From Gordius sp. MW1 (Eukaryota > Nematomorpha > Gordioida > Gordea > Gordiidae), in assembly GCA_964036665.1 (NCBI GenBank), contig OZ038528.1, positions 18,959,245 through 19,023,244 of the forward strand: a stretch of 64,000 nt of DNA, given 5' to 3'. A model generated the notes under the pieces. The model ran no database searches and had not been told where the DNA came from. It saw only the letters and a list, made by a program, of their open reading frames with translations. Shown piece after piece: positions 1 through 11,366 of this stretch; the stretch's first letter is position 1, and each line of letters begins with the position of its first letter. Made by a program: the position numbers and the translations under genes.

Positions 1-194
1 AAAATTATGTAGACAAAAGATGCGTTGAAGAAATTCGACTAATCTATTAATATTTTTTAATTTACTTTAAAATTTAATTATTTTTCATGAAAATCCCTGA
101 TAAAATGTGCTACTGAAAGAACTGTATTTTATAAATGTATATTTGGTTCATTAAACCCCTTAACTTTTTTTTATTTAAAGTTAAGGTAACTTAG

Positions 195-348
195 CATGGG
201 CGTAGCCAGGGTAGGGGCAAGCGGCTACCTCCCCCCCCCCCCCCTAATTTACGAAAAAAAAATTTCAATGCAAAAACTTTGAAAAATTAATAAAATTTAT
301 GTTTTGCCCCCCCCCCCCCCCCCAATCCAAAACCTGGCTACGCCCATG
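195..348. mobile_element. MITE, CATGGGCGTAGCC family, copy 1
   Basis: A short non-autonomous DNA element. It starts CATGGGCGTAGCCAGG and ends with the inverted CCTGGCTACGCCCATG. Inside are runs of C that flank an AT-rich core. The flanks carry an exact 8-bp target duplication, TAACTTAG (187-194 and 349-356). An 8-bp duplication of variable sequence fits the hAT superfamily. No coding capacity. Confidence 0.9.
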
Positions 349-425
349 TAACTTAGGCTTAACTAATTGCCAATGGCCTATTCTTTTTTCATATATAATT
401 TTAGCGTGTTTATGCCTATCTCGTT

Positions 426-603
426 GTGTTGTAAACAGACAAGGGGTTTCGTTTGGTCGACCTTTGGTTTCAGTCAATTGAAAATAAACAGACGAAAGTT
501 TTTTGGTGAACTTTGTCGAAATTTGAAAACACACCAGAGTCGACCGTTAGTTGTTAGTTAAACTAAAGTTCGACCAAACGAAACCTAGGAATTTTTACAA
601 CAC
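426..603. mobile_element. MITE, GTGTTG/GGTCGACC family, copy 1
   Basis: An inverted-repeat element whose ends read GTGTTGTAAA and TTTTTACAACAC, with inner inverted segments TTTGGTCGACC and GGTCGACCAAACG. Two further copies lie at 53803-53961 and 55207-55400. No clear target duplication is seen at this copy. The short open frames here are by-products of the repeat. Confidence 0.7.
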
Positions 604-1830
604 TACATTTTGTTTCACATAGATGACATAATGGAAGAAAATTATATAAATTATAATTTGTGTATATACTAACTATCTCAGCCTTTGGAAAACATCTTTT
701 TAAAACAAGGCGAATAACATTGGTAATATGCGAACCTTTATAAAATTTGACACTGGCGCGGTTGAAATGGTTTTATTTATTCAGGCCATTCCAAGTCCTC
801 AAATAATAAAACCAAGCCCCGTATAAGGTCTTATACCAAATTCAATTGAGCAGCATAATATTTTCTCACTAAAATCCCTGGGCCCAGTTTCTTGGGGGGT
901 GGAAGGGCCCAATGATAAATCTGTGAAATTACTTTAATTTTGTTAGATCTTGGTTTAGGGCTATATAAATTTATTTTTAATTCCTTCTGCTATCCAAACA
1001 AATTATTAATTTTCATAAATTTATCCCCATAAAACTATCAAATAGGAGCCTTTCCCGTTTTGATTAAACTTTTTCAAATTGTACCAAAGTTAAATTATGG
1101 CGCCTATATTTAATAAAACTGGTGGATGATGTGCCTCCACTTTGTCTATATCCGATTCACATTACCATCTTTATATAAGTTCCATTTCCACATATAATCC
1201 CCCATGAGACTATTAACCCTTTTGGTATTTAGATGCTAAGGTTACGATAACAAATTGTTGCTTAGTATTGATTAATCTTTAATTTCCCCATACCCCTTCC
1301 TAGGCCTCGACTAATTACTTCCTATGTATCAACTTCAATCTTTTATAATAAATAGCTAAAATACGTTTTTAAACCTGCCATTTATAAAGTGGTAGATTTG
1401 TATCAATTAAATTATATATAAATGTTTTAAAAAACTAAAAACAAATTGCCTGCCATACTAAACAGTCATTAGTTATTATTTCTAGAATTAAAAAATGCAC
1501 AAATTTTGTAAAAATATAGAATAGTGAAAGTCCCGTTAAACTGAGATTTTAATATTACCCAATGATGTTTTATATTGATAGTGCATCAATTTAAGTAATT
1601 AGCAACACGCACCTATCTAAATATAAAAACTAGTATTTAAAGTTTTTTCAAAAGTGAATCTAGCTAGAAGACGCTAATGAGGTGTTAGCTTTGGCAAAAA
1701 TTACCTTAATTGCATACAAACCAATCGAAAACATTTTTTTTCAGGCTAAGCCATTTATAAAAAGTCCACATTAAATTTTAAGCGATATTTTCATTTGCTT
1801 CGGCTACAAAAATAACTTATAATAAATAGC
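604..1830. other. AT-rich non-coding stretch
   Basis: No exon-like open frame, RNA gene or obvious repeat structure is visible. It could be intergenic or intronic. Confidence 0.5.
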
Positions 1831-1882
1831 CTAAGGGGGGGGGGGGCGGCCCCCCCTAACCCAAAACCTGGCTACGCCCGTG
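1831..1882. mobile_element. MITE, CATGGGCGTAGCC family, 52-bp deletion derivative
   Basis: Only the poly-G/poly-C core and the right end, ACCTGGCTACGCCCGTG, remain. The flanking 8-bp duplication TAAATAGC is exact (1823-1830 and 1883-1890). So either this very short form inserted, or the left end was lost precisely at the duplication. Confidence 0.8.
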
Positions 1883-1890
1883 TAAATAGC

Positions 1891-3866
1891 AATAACCTAG
1901 ATTAATTCTAAATATTGAAGCACACCAATTACAAATCATTATATTAACAACTTGACGTATAACGAATCGAGCGTACGCAATTACATTAAATGATGGTAAC
2001 CGAGGGGTGTTTTAAGACAAATGACCACTAGCCAACTTACAACGTCTTATGGTCAAATCGATTATTATCGATCTTTTGCCGCCCCTCGATCTCTCACAGC
2101 CATCTCAATCCTGGAATGATGATCAAAGAACACCATCGTTTTTAATGTCATGTCTTGCTTTCAAAAACAATTTAATCTATTAATGCGCGCACACCCTTAA
2201 GTCTCCTTTCTACCAACACCAGCTTTGCAATTAAGGGTGCGGCATGTCTATATACTGGACCATTGTCTTTTCCTCTGAACTGGTTACGACACCCCTTTTT
2301 TATAAAGCGTGCTTTTCTTTCTCTTTAGTAATTTTTTTTAAATCCGATAGAAGTTTATTTCCAAAGGATTATGTATGTTATATGCTAAAATATGTTAAAT
2401 TAATGAGCTGGCATCGAGCCATGGATTGAGATTGTAATTTTATTTTACAATTAATAATAATAATAAAGATCATAATGGGAGGCTATTGCTGCGTGTGATA
2501 GTATGTCTATGTATATGCGTAATAGTGTGGGTAAATGAAATTAATAACAACGTATGAACTCTTTTGGGTGAGCTCTATGTTCTATTCCCCTACCCACAAG
2601 CACCCCCATGTTAGCGTTGCTGAGTGGGAATTATATAGGAAGCAAGCGTGAGCATTATAATAGTAGCCCCGCCCCATTCCATCTAATCTAACACCAACGG
2701 TGTTTAACCGCGATATGGCCGCTCTCCTCCATTCATTTTTTGCGCCGCGAAATGTATTGGTTTTGTTTTAACGCTTCCCTTCACCTACTACTACTATGTG
2801 TGATAGATGTAATTTTTTATTTGTTATACATCTTATTTGTGCCAAAACTCCCCTCTCATCCAAAAGTCAATTTACTGTTTATTTCGCTACTAAACTATTG
2901 ATGGGCCAATCGTTACACATAGCAAGATGCATCATGTAGGTAAATAGGGTATCATAACGAAGTATATTAAATTACAACCTCTATCTGTCTATCGCGATCG
3001 ATACTAATGCAAGTTTTTTTAAAACTCATTAGGAAGCGCCCCCCATTTTTCACATTCAATATCGGCTAATATTGGACTATTTTAAAATCCTGGAAAAATC
3101 CTATTTTCGGGCTGGATGAGCCATGACTTACTTTTGAAAGGATACCACGCAAACAAATATTGGGGAAGGAGAGCCGCTGATTTCTATTATGCCAGCTAAC
3201 ATTCCATCAACTTCGAACGGAGGAGTAAATTTAATTTTTGCCAGTTTTGTATTTATATTATGTAAAAGTTGCATGGATATAGGGGGGGGGATTTTTTATT
3301 ATTTACCATTATTTCGATGAATATATATAAGAAATTATTATCAGCTTTCAATTTGGTAGTGAGTTTGAGAATTGCAAGCATGTTTTTGCATCTAGATGAA
3401 ACAGCAGACGATAGATACTGAAAGCTTAAACTTATAATTTAATTTATCGTAAATTTTGTTTATTAACGTTTTCATCAGTAATATTTTTTAATTGCTTTTA
3501 GTATATATCATTACGTTTATTGATATAATTACCTGTTCCGATTTGATTCAATTGTGATGCTAAGGGCTTCAAACTTTGGGAAGGCAACTGCCCCCCCCCC
3601 CCCAAACCCTATTGAAAAAGACACATAAATTATATGCTGCAAATAATTGTAATTTTACCCATTCCCAAGACATTACTTAGCTTTTGGCCCCTACACTCCT
3701 CTAGCCCAATCTGATATTCTTTAAAATAAAATTGCCCAAGCCTTAAATTTTCGCTATCTACTCAAAACCAAATAATAAATTTAAGAATAATATACCTTTA
3801 AAGTATTAAAATGTTGAATACTATTTTACATATTAAGTGTTTTAAAATTGATTCGCAACATATTTA
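1891..3866. other. Non-coding stretch with a GC-richer island near 2560-2780
   Basis: No convincing exons. Around 2660-2750 the composition rises and contains CCCCGCCCC and CCGCGATATGGCCGC, a promoter-like mixture in an otherwise AT-rich setting. It lies upstream of the plus-strand gene at 8061, whose 5' exons were not found, so it is a candidate promoter or first exon. This is weak inference. Confidence 0.25.
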
Positions 3867-4245
3867 AGGGCTATTCCATGTCAAATGGTCAAAAGAAACG
3901 ATTTCGGTCGACCATCTATAATTTAAATCATTTTTAGTGGGGTTGTAGGTCTCACGATTGTAGTAATTTTAGCCATTTTTTATGGACGTTTAAAGGGCCA
4001 AAATTACGTTCGGGCGCGTTTTTATTGATCTTATATTTATTGACGCTATATTCTCTAGTTTTAGTAATTATAGTTTTACGAGACATAACATAATTGAAAA
4101 GAAAAATTCTAAACGTCAGCGAAACATGAAGAGCAACGAGCCCGTTTGGAACGATTTTCTAATTTATTTAAAATATTATCCCTAAAAAGGGGTTCGAAAA
4201 ATAAGCTTTAAATGCTCATTTGTTCCTCCGCACGGAAATCTTTTA
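3867..4245. repeat. Dispersed repeat starting GGGCTATTCCATGTCAAAT
   Basis: A direct relative lies at about 24570-24790. The shared core runs from the words TTTTAGCCATT and GGACGT to AATGAGCTTT-type sequence and TTTGTTCCTCCGCACGG. Here it sits just past the 3' end of the minus-strand R2-like element. In the other copy it lies on the 5' side of that element's fragment. Its class is unknown. An inverted CATGGAATGCCC word near 24445 suggests terminal inverted repeats. Confidence 0.5.
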
Positions 4246-4410
4246 TCTACTTTATTAAGAAAATGTATATAAAAATATAACTAGCGTGTTAAGTTGCTAT
4301 AAAAAGTAAACATATGTATATGAAGTGGTAGTATAGACGTTGAGAACTAAATATAATAAGGTAATAAACGTGAGAGATTCGATAGGGGGTGAGGGGGGGG
4401 GGTTAGCAAA

Positions 4411-6666
4411 TTAAGTTTCTTGGGGGATATTGGAAACGTGATGAACGTATATATTCCGTGACATGTGGATGACATCTGCAACCATGAGTCGGCGCATGGT
4501 CGCAGCATAGGTTTTGGCGCAGAGTTTACGGATTAATGCGTCGTTGGGTCTATGCCATGATCCCAAAGCACCAACAATAATGGGCTCCACCGATACCGTT
4601 TTATATTGCTGGAGGAGTGCTTGGCGAACACCGTCGTACTTATGAATCTTGGTTTGACGGGCTACATCCAAGGCGGCGATGCGGTTGTCGAAGGGAATGG
4701 CTACGTCAATAATTATGGCCTCGTTCCCTTTGGCAATGACCAAGTCCGGGCGTAGTCCTGAACCATCGACTGTCGTATTATCCCCTACCACCTGATAAGT
4801 CTTTTTGGCGACGTCCTTGAGTCTATTGACCACAAGATTGTGCCGCTTGGTGTAGGAAGCAGAATACTTCATGCAATGATCCAGGACATGAGGTAGCGTT
4901 TCATCAGCCATCCCGCATCGCCGGCACTTTTTGTCTTTCCCCCGGTTGCTCATAGCGCCCTTAAGAGGCAGTTGGTTGAGCCTCGCCCGGTGGATGAAGC
5001 GCCAGTCAGCAAATCGTGTATACCGTCCATCACGCACGAATTGATGGCTGGCCGGGTGATCCGCGACGCACTCCATAACTTTGCCTTGGTCTGGAAGAGC
5101 GATGAGTTCGTCAGCTAATCGGTCTCTCGTGTACGTGCGAAGGGAATTCACGAGCTTTCTCCTCATGTTTGGATCAATCCGAAGGTGACCCTTGGTGATG
5201 AAGATAGCGTCGTCGGTGAATTCCCAGGAGAGACCGATCTGACTGGAGGCCCTCCTTGCCATTGTCCATGTGTTGGCAAAACGGTTTGTCTGCCCATGGA
5301 ACGGCGCCTCGAACGATCCGGATAGGAATTTCCCGAGAAGCTCCGGTGTAATAACACAACTGCCCCTTAGTCGGCGAGTAATGGTGGCCTCCAGGTCGGA
5401 TCTGGCTAGATCCTTTACCCTTGGATCGCGGGATGTAAGGAGTTTAAAGGCGTTGTCAACGGAAAAAATATCCGAATCAACAGCGCACTGAGGGAATCCT
5501 AGGGCCCCCTTTTTCGAAGACCCATAGAAGTAGCCATTGGCCGAATGGACGGTTAGATTACAATTATCCCTGAGAAGAGGACGTAGGAATTTGTCCAGAC
5601 CTGCCCAGTCGCCTTTGGTGTGGGACTCCATTCGCATGGAGTGGGTCAAAGTAGAGAAGAAGAATGTCTTCAGAGCGTCTGCTCGTTGCCACGGAGTAAG
5701 GCACGACGTCATAAGCCTCTCGGCAACATTCTTCCTCTCCTCCATGTCGCCCATCGCCTTGGGTATTGACACTCCGATAGGTTTGCCCAAAAAATCCTCG
5801 AACTCTCCTAAGCCCAGTGTACGCAAAGGAACATTTGCTAGGAAGAACTGGGTCGGGACAGTTCCATAAGGAGTTCCTTTAGCGTGGAGGGTGACGCATT
5901 TGGAGGAGTTGACGGTTAAGCCCATTCGCTGCGACATGGATGAAACTATGTCCAATGAAGCCGTGAGGTCGGACTGGGAAGGGGCCAGTAGCAACAGGTC
6001 GTCGGCATAGGCCAGTACGCGGGGATCCAGGTGCCCGGACTGCAGAGTCCTCAAGATGGGATCAACTGCGATATTGAAAAGGAGCCCCGACAGCGGGCAC
6101 CCCTGTTTAATACCTGATTTGATTGGAATCGAAGCCGTCATGCCCTCCTTGGCAGCAAAGGTTGTAGACGAGTTGGTGTAGATGTCACGAACGATTGTTA
6201 CCAGTTCGGGACCAACCCCGATGGCCTCAAGTGAGAGGGCGAGGGCCTGATGCGGCACCGTTGAAAATGCGCTGGCAAAGTCCACCCAAGCAACGTAGAC
6301 GTCCCTCCTACGGAATTTAGCTTCTTCTAGGGTTCGACGAAGAACGTAGTTATGTTCTAAGACACCGTCGAATGGCATAAATCCCTTTTGAGCAGGACTT
6401 AGGGCTTCGTTGTTTTCCAGCCACCGAGACAACCTTTGACACAAGAGGCCCGTGTAGAGTTTGTAAATTGTACAACTCATTGTGATTGGCCTCCAGTTTT
6501 TGATGTCCCGCTCATCTCCCTTTTTGTGGACAAGGATAGAATCTGCAACTTTCCAGGCGTCCGGGATGCGGTGGTACTTGAGGCAAATATTAAAGATAGC
6601 CGCCAGCAACTTTCCACATGGATCTAGGCGAAGCCAGTTTGCATATGTGATTCTATCCGAGTCCAT
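4411..6666 (-). pseudogene. R2-like reverse transcriptase plus RLE endonuclease ORF (751 codons)
   Basis: Copies the element's RNA into a nicked chromosomal target (target-primed reverse transcription). Visible reverse-transcriptase landmarks are VDFASAFS at residues 128-135, GIKQGCPLSGLLF at 185-197 and the catalytic YADD at 220-223. Near the C-terminus is a CCHC-type knuckle, CRRCGMADETLPHVLDHC (581-598). An R2-type restriction-like endonuclease core follows: RPDLV (639-643) and IIIDVAIPFDN with Asp654. The frame is long and open, but its first ATG is not the true start. Comparison with the copy at 22608-23324 shows that 19 bases, present there between CCGA and GTCCATT, are missing at 6660/6661. 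That shifts the upstream N-terminal part into another frame. The element is therefore probably dead, though only recently so. Family assignment to the R2 superclade is firm; the clade is not. Confidence 0.88.
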
Positions 6667-7196
6667 TCGACTTTGGATACGACTTCTTTTGGAAGAAAGG
6701 GGGGCAGTTTGAGGGGTTCGGTGGCTTGAGGTGGAATATCAAACACTAATGGGTCAGTGGCACGTTCGCTCCCAATAAGTTGTTTGTAGAATTCCTCGAT
6801 CGTGCTAACCTCTAATTGGCATCGGGGAGAATCACCATCCAGAATTAACCGGACCGCATTTCTCCGATTTCGCTTATAGAGGCCTTGCATGACTTTGGCA
6901 TCCGTCACATCCAACTTTGGTGGGTTGCGTCTGGGGCGTGGGGGCTTGATCTTAAGTAATCGGCACGCCTCAGCCGTGATTCGTCCAAGAAGTCCTTGAA
7001 AAATCTCCCAATTTTCCAGAGAATCGTCTCTCCGCTCGATATTGCTGAGCTCCTGAAAAAATTGAGAGAGGGAAGTTTCGTCCGTGTGGGACAACGCCAA
7101 CCTTGGTTGAACGGGTGCATCTTGTGTATCTTCGGAAATCTGCAATGGTTCGACCTCGAAAGATTTATGCGATTTGCGTTGAAACCGAGTTAACAA
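6624..7196 (-). pseudogene. N-terminal portion of the R2-like ORF, out of frame
   Basis: This 190-codon frame overlaps the main ORF and carries the region just before the reverse transcriptase. It includes the segment FFQELSNIERRDDSLENW, which is shared almost word for word with the copy at 22608-23324. It ends at the frameshift near 6660. Compared with the second copy, about 1.5 kb of 5' sequence is missing or rearranged: the sequence around TGCGATTTGCGTTG joins directly to the coding part here, whereas in the second copy the equivalent lies near 24820. Confidence 0.8.
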
Positions 7197-7225
7197 ATTC
7201 TCTCTAAAACGTCTCTTTATTATAC

Positions 7226-7447
7226 TAGCAAAATGATATAAATGTTAGGTGTTGGAGAAATATATATTCTTTATTTCCTTATGAAACTTTAAAAATTATA
7301 ATGTTTTCCCCCTATATATACAATGTAAAGTTAAATGCAAAAGCCCTTAGAGGATATTAGTTGCGGCCTTGTAGCCTTAAAAATATTAACAACTTGTTTG
7401 AATATGTGACATCCGCTAGATGGCAGCAACGTACCACTTTTGCGTTA
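7226..7447. repeat. Dispersed repeat ending ATCCGCTAGATGGCAG, copy 1
   Basis: Copies lie at 29922-30130 and 37628-37842. Shared words are TTTATTTCCTTATGA, CAATGTAAAGTTAAATGC, AAAAATATTAACAAC and CATCCGCTAGATGGCAG. It is about 220 bp without coding capacity. It could be a solo LTR or a SINE-like repeat, but no terminal features settle this. Confidence 0.65.
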
Positions 7448-8060
7448 CGTGCATTAACTTCTACACGTTAATGTTTCAAGTGTTTTTATGTTTACACTTA
7501 TATTACTATTAACTTATTAATAAAATATGGTTATTAAATTGATGTGCAGAAGATGAAACTTTTTTCAAACATGTTAAGTAAAAGCTTATAACTTCATTAT
7601 AATATAAACTTGTTATACTATACAAAAAAAAGAAACTAACGCAATTTAACAATTTTAAACTACTTTGCCCGTTTGACGAAATGGTAGTCTAAAAAAGCGG
7701 ACTTTACAACTACGCGGATCCTGTTAAGGGGCGCAGTTCATTAATAATATTGCTTTCTGCGCGCACTTGAAGATTATATTCAGGCTAATAAATTTCGGGC
7801 TCGAAGCACAGAATTGATAAATTTGTTAACGAGATGTTGGCTCCAAAACTTTCTAAATTCTTATTCAAGTTGCGTTTTTAAGCATTATATAGAATTGGCA
7901 CATACCTTCTTATACATAAATCGCTGGTCTCCAATTTTTAAATCTACAATTTCATTTTAAAAGAAGAAAAAATATATAATTATGATGAGACACTTAAATT
8001 TATTTTAATTAGTTAAAATTTTAAATATTGGCCAATAAAACCATGTTATTTTATTTCCAG

Positions 8061-11000
8061 AGTTGTTTTACCAGGAATTCACCTTCGCGGTGCATGGTTG
8101 ATATCACGACGTCGCACAAAAAATTGGTCAATTCCCCGAACGGTTACCTGCTACAACCCTTTAAAAAGTTGACACCGATCGCATCCCATTCCAGCGTTTC
8201 GCCATCAACTAAAACTACTGCCCCGAAAGAAAAAAGTATCGAAGAAACTACGACTCAACCCTATTCCGATTCTAGTCGCCCAACAACAGCAGCTATAAAA
8301 ACATCCTTTACGAACGCGGGAAAAAGTGTTAAAATATCCGATAACCCACCAAACATTATAGGCTACGACGGGGGTTTTGATTACTATTACTCCCAGAACC
8401 CGTCGCAAGGGGATGGGCAGGAGGATGCTCTTTCTTTAAGTCCATTCGCTAACGGTCATTTAAGTGGAGGAGATTGTAGCAAGCCCGAGCGCACTGAAAT
8501 TAGTAGCGACGACGAAGAGGAAATTGATTATGACGATATGAACGATAATTGGGAGGGGGGTCGAAATAGGAGCAGGGAAGAAAGGAGGAAATGGGCCTTA
8601 CAAACCGCTTTGAATACCGAAAGAAACGCCATAACCAAAAAGTTAACGACGTCACCACCATTATCCTCCGTGGTCCGGAGTCAAGGTAACGCACCAGCTT
8701 TTAGGGTTCGAACTTGGGGCGAAAGTTCTTCTAGTAGTGTTGGTTGTACGGCTTTGACGAAATCCAACGGTAACACTAACGATAACAGTCCCTGCGGTCT
8801 AAGCGGGAAATTTAGGGGACCTTCTAGTATGTCTTCCCCTCCCCTCCTCACTACTTGCAAACCTATTTCTTCAGTTAAAATTAGCGATTTTTCGCCTTCC
8901 ATCAAGTCTAAAGATATTACGATTGATAAAGGTCCACTCTCCGATAACGATACCTTTATGTCGGACGTGCTTGGCCACATATCCGACTTTTTGATGGCGG
9001 AAAACGTGAAAAACGAGCTTGGCGAAAAATCGTTGTTGGAAGAAATAGCCGAATCTTTTAAGTGTGTTACGTTGTGTAATAGCGATCCCACGCCCAAGGC
9101 CCAAATGCCGGACCCGGTTGAAAGGCCTCTCCAAAATTATGAACCGCCCACTAGCGAAATCTCACCCCTCCAACCCGTTAACTGCTGTCTCCAAGAATGC
9201 CGATCTACTAATCTTAAGAGTATGGAAAATAAGTCATTCCTCTTTTCTCACGCGGGCGGTGGTTTACTGGGCAAATTGTGTACCGTAGCTACCAGTATTC
9301 GAGAATCAATCACCTCACACCCTACACTATCTACGACTATCGCCCCGCAATCTAATTCCTCCCCTTCATTGGTAAACATTAAAAACGACGTGGTAAAAGA
9401 GGGTCCCACATCCCCTCAACCCCATCTTTACGATTTAATTTCTAGTATGGATGGGTCAAAGCTAGTTTTAAATACTAGCTCAGCTCCTCAGACACAACCA
9501 GAAACGGTGGTTGTCGAAAGGGAATCTCGAAAATCGAGCAGCGTTTCAGTAGAATTACCACCTCCCCCAAAATTAGACCCTTCGGAAAGATCGGGTCATA
9601 ATGAGTCTCCACAAAATGTTTCGAACCCCAGTCGCAGCATAATTTCACCCGTTTACGAGGAATTAGATTATGGACCACCTCGCACCTTACCCATTACAAC
9701 CGCTACACAACAACGCCCCGCGAATTATAATAATACTGACACCGTAGTGTCTGAACTCGAAGCTACTGAAAGGCTTGTATGTAACGATATTCCCACCCCG
9801 TCCACCAATTTAACCAGTAGTTTAGGTAGTACGAACGAGTTAGTACAGGGCAAAGGGGGTAAGCGAAATGCTGTAGCCAACTTTTTCCAAAAGTCATCCA
9901 CCACCGTTGGGACCTCTCACAAACCCAGTTTTTTGGGGCTGGGTTCGGGTTCGCGAAAGGGAACCAGAGAAATACGGAAAGAAGATATTGTCGTAGTTCT
10001 AACTTCACCCCTTACCGACAATTCCGAAACCCATCCTAATATCCCTCAAACAACGACGGTACCTGTTAAATTATCTTCACCGCCCATTACATGTAACAAC
10101 AGTAATAGCATCATACGGTTCGATTCTAAACTCGCGGCCATAGCGAAAGACGTCAACGATTATAAGGGGGAAACCGAGGGTGACTTGGTTTCAGATCTCA
10201 ATAAACCAGAAGAGGCTAGGGGATTAGGCACGGTTCTCAGTAATAGACTGACCCATACCTTAACCGAACACTCTTCTTTGCCCACACTGTCAAGTAATGG
10301 AGTAGGTCGTTTCGATAAGTCAGCATTCGATTCGACTAAGTCAAATTCATTAGACACTAATCGCACTCAAACCAAAAACGCGCCCGCCTTACCCGTGTCA
10401 TTATCTAAAACGACCATCTGTTCCAAAACCTTTCCGCCGCCCAAGCAATTGGCGGGGCCTGCTAGTCAAGGGGTCATTAAATCTTTTTTGCACCTGAATT
10501 CCTCTAAGAAGCGCAACGGGGGGACCTTAAGGTCTAAAAGTTTAGATAAATCAACGGCCGGTACTATGCCGTCCAACCTGTCCGCTGTCTTAGCAAATGG
10601 TGATCGGAGAACTACTCATAAGGGGGCATCAGGGGTATTGATGGTGGTAGGGGACAAAAAACCACTTTGTACCTCTTCGTTCGTCGACCTTAATTCCCTA
10701 GTAACCAACGAAAGCAGTGTCCCAATTTCCTCAATAAACACCATTCGACACAACGATAACATGACAAATAATAATAGCCTGGATAAAAATTGTCAACTTT
10801 TAACACCCCTAGCCAATAATAGTAGTGGGAAATTCGCGTCTCTAAAGAATTTTTTCCGTAAAGCACCAGCGCCTGCCACTATAAACGGGCATCGGGATTC
10901 GCATCAGAGATCGAGTTTGGCGTGCTTGACCGAACAACAAGCTCATAAGCAACAGTCCAACAGCCCATCCTCAGCTGGTTGGGTTCGCCCAGGACCCCAA

Positions 11001-11366
11001 AGGTCACAAGTAGTTTCGTCTTCGTACGACGATTCTGGCGTTTCCTTAACGAGAACCGCCTTAGAAGATGATTATGCCACCCGAAAAAATCCATCTTACT
11101 CTTCAGCACTGGATAGTTTTAGTAGCGAGGAAAGTTGGAGCGTATCATCTAATTCTGCTCCCGACGATAGATCCAACCTACGACAAGCATCCTCTACTAT
11201 GGTGTTAAATGAATTAGCAGCAATCGGGCACGTGAAAAGCAAAGTTCGACCGGATTTACAAAGCAAACCCTTACCACCCATTCCCGTCAATCGTGAGTTA
11301 GGGTCTTCCTTAACCTTTCCAACCATACTCAACACAACTAATACATCCTCGTCGTCGGAGCTCGAG
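8061..11366 (+). CDS. Exon A, very large internal exon
   Basis: 1102 codons in one open frame, bounded by the acceptor TTATTTCCAG (8051-8060) and the donor GAG/GTATTC at 11366/11367. The frame runs on only nine codons past the donor before a stop. Acidic stretch SSDDEEEIDYDD near 8500; basic patches around 9945-9985 and 10510-10545. Such a large internal exon is typical for disordered tails of scaffold proteins. Confidence 0.8.

Larger units (their letters stand above)
4411..7200 (-). mobile_element. R2-like (RLE-type) non-LTR retrotransposon, copy 1
   Basis: A LINE-type element read leftward. The coding order is N-terminal region, reverse transcriptase, zinc knuckle, restriction-like endonuclease, which is the layout of the R2 superclade. 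The 5' part overlaps in sequence with the fragment at 22608-23719, which keeps more of the N-terminal region. The 3' end runs into C/G-rich sequence at about 4390. I saw no target duplication or insertion into an rRNA gene, so its target is unknown. Confidence 0.85.

Noticed and set aside
265..534. Short open frames with glycine or proline runs over the MITE (both strands)
   Set aside because: They are created by poly-C/poly-G tracts and inverted repeats of the MITEs and have no protein-like features.
5163..5869. Opposite-strand and shifted open frames within the R2-like ORF
   Set aside because: Shadows of the real frame; only the minus-strand frame has the RT and endonuclease motifs.
4411..7196. 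R2-like element as an R2 inserted in 28S rRNA
   Set aside because: No rRNA sequence flanks it on either side.
8205..11335. Minus-strand frames over the large plus-strand exon
   Set aside because: Codon shadows of a long open exon; no splice context or motifs of their own.
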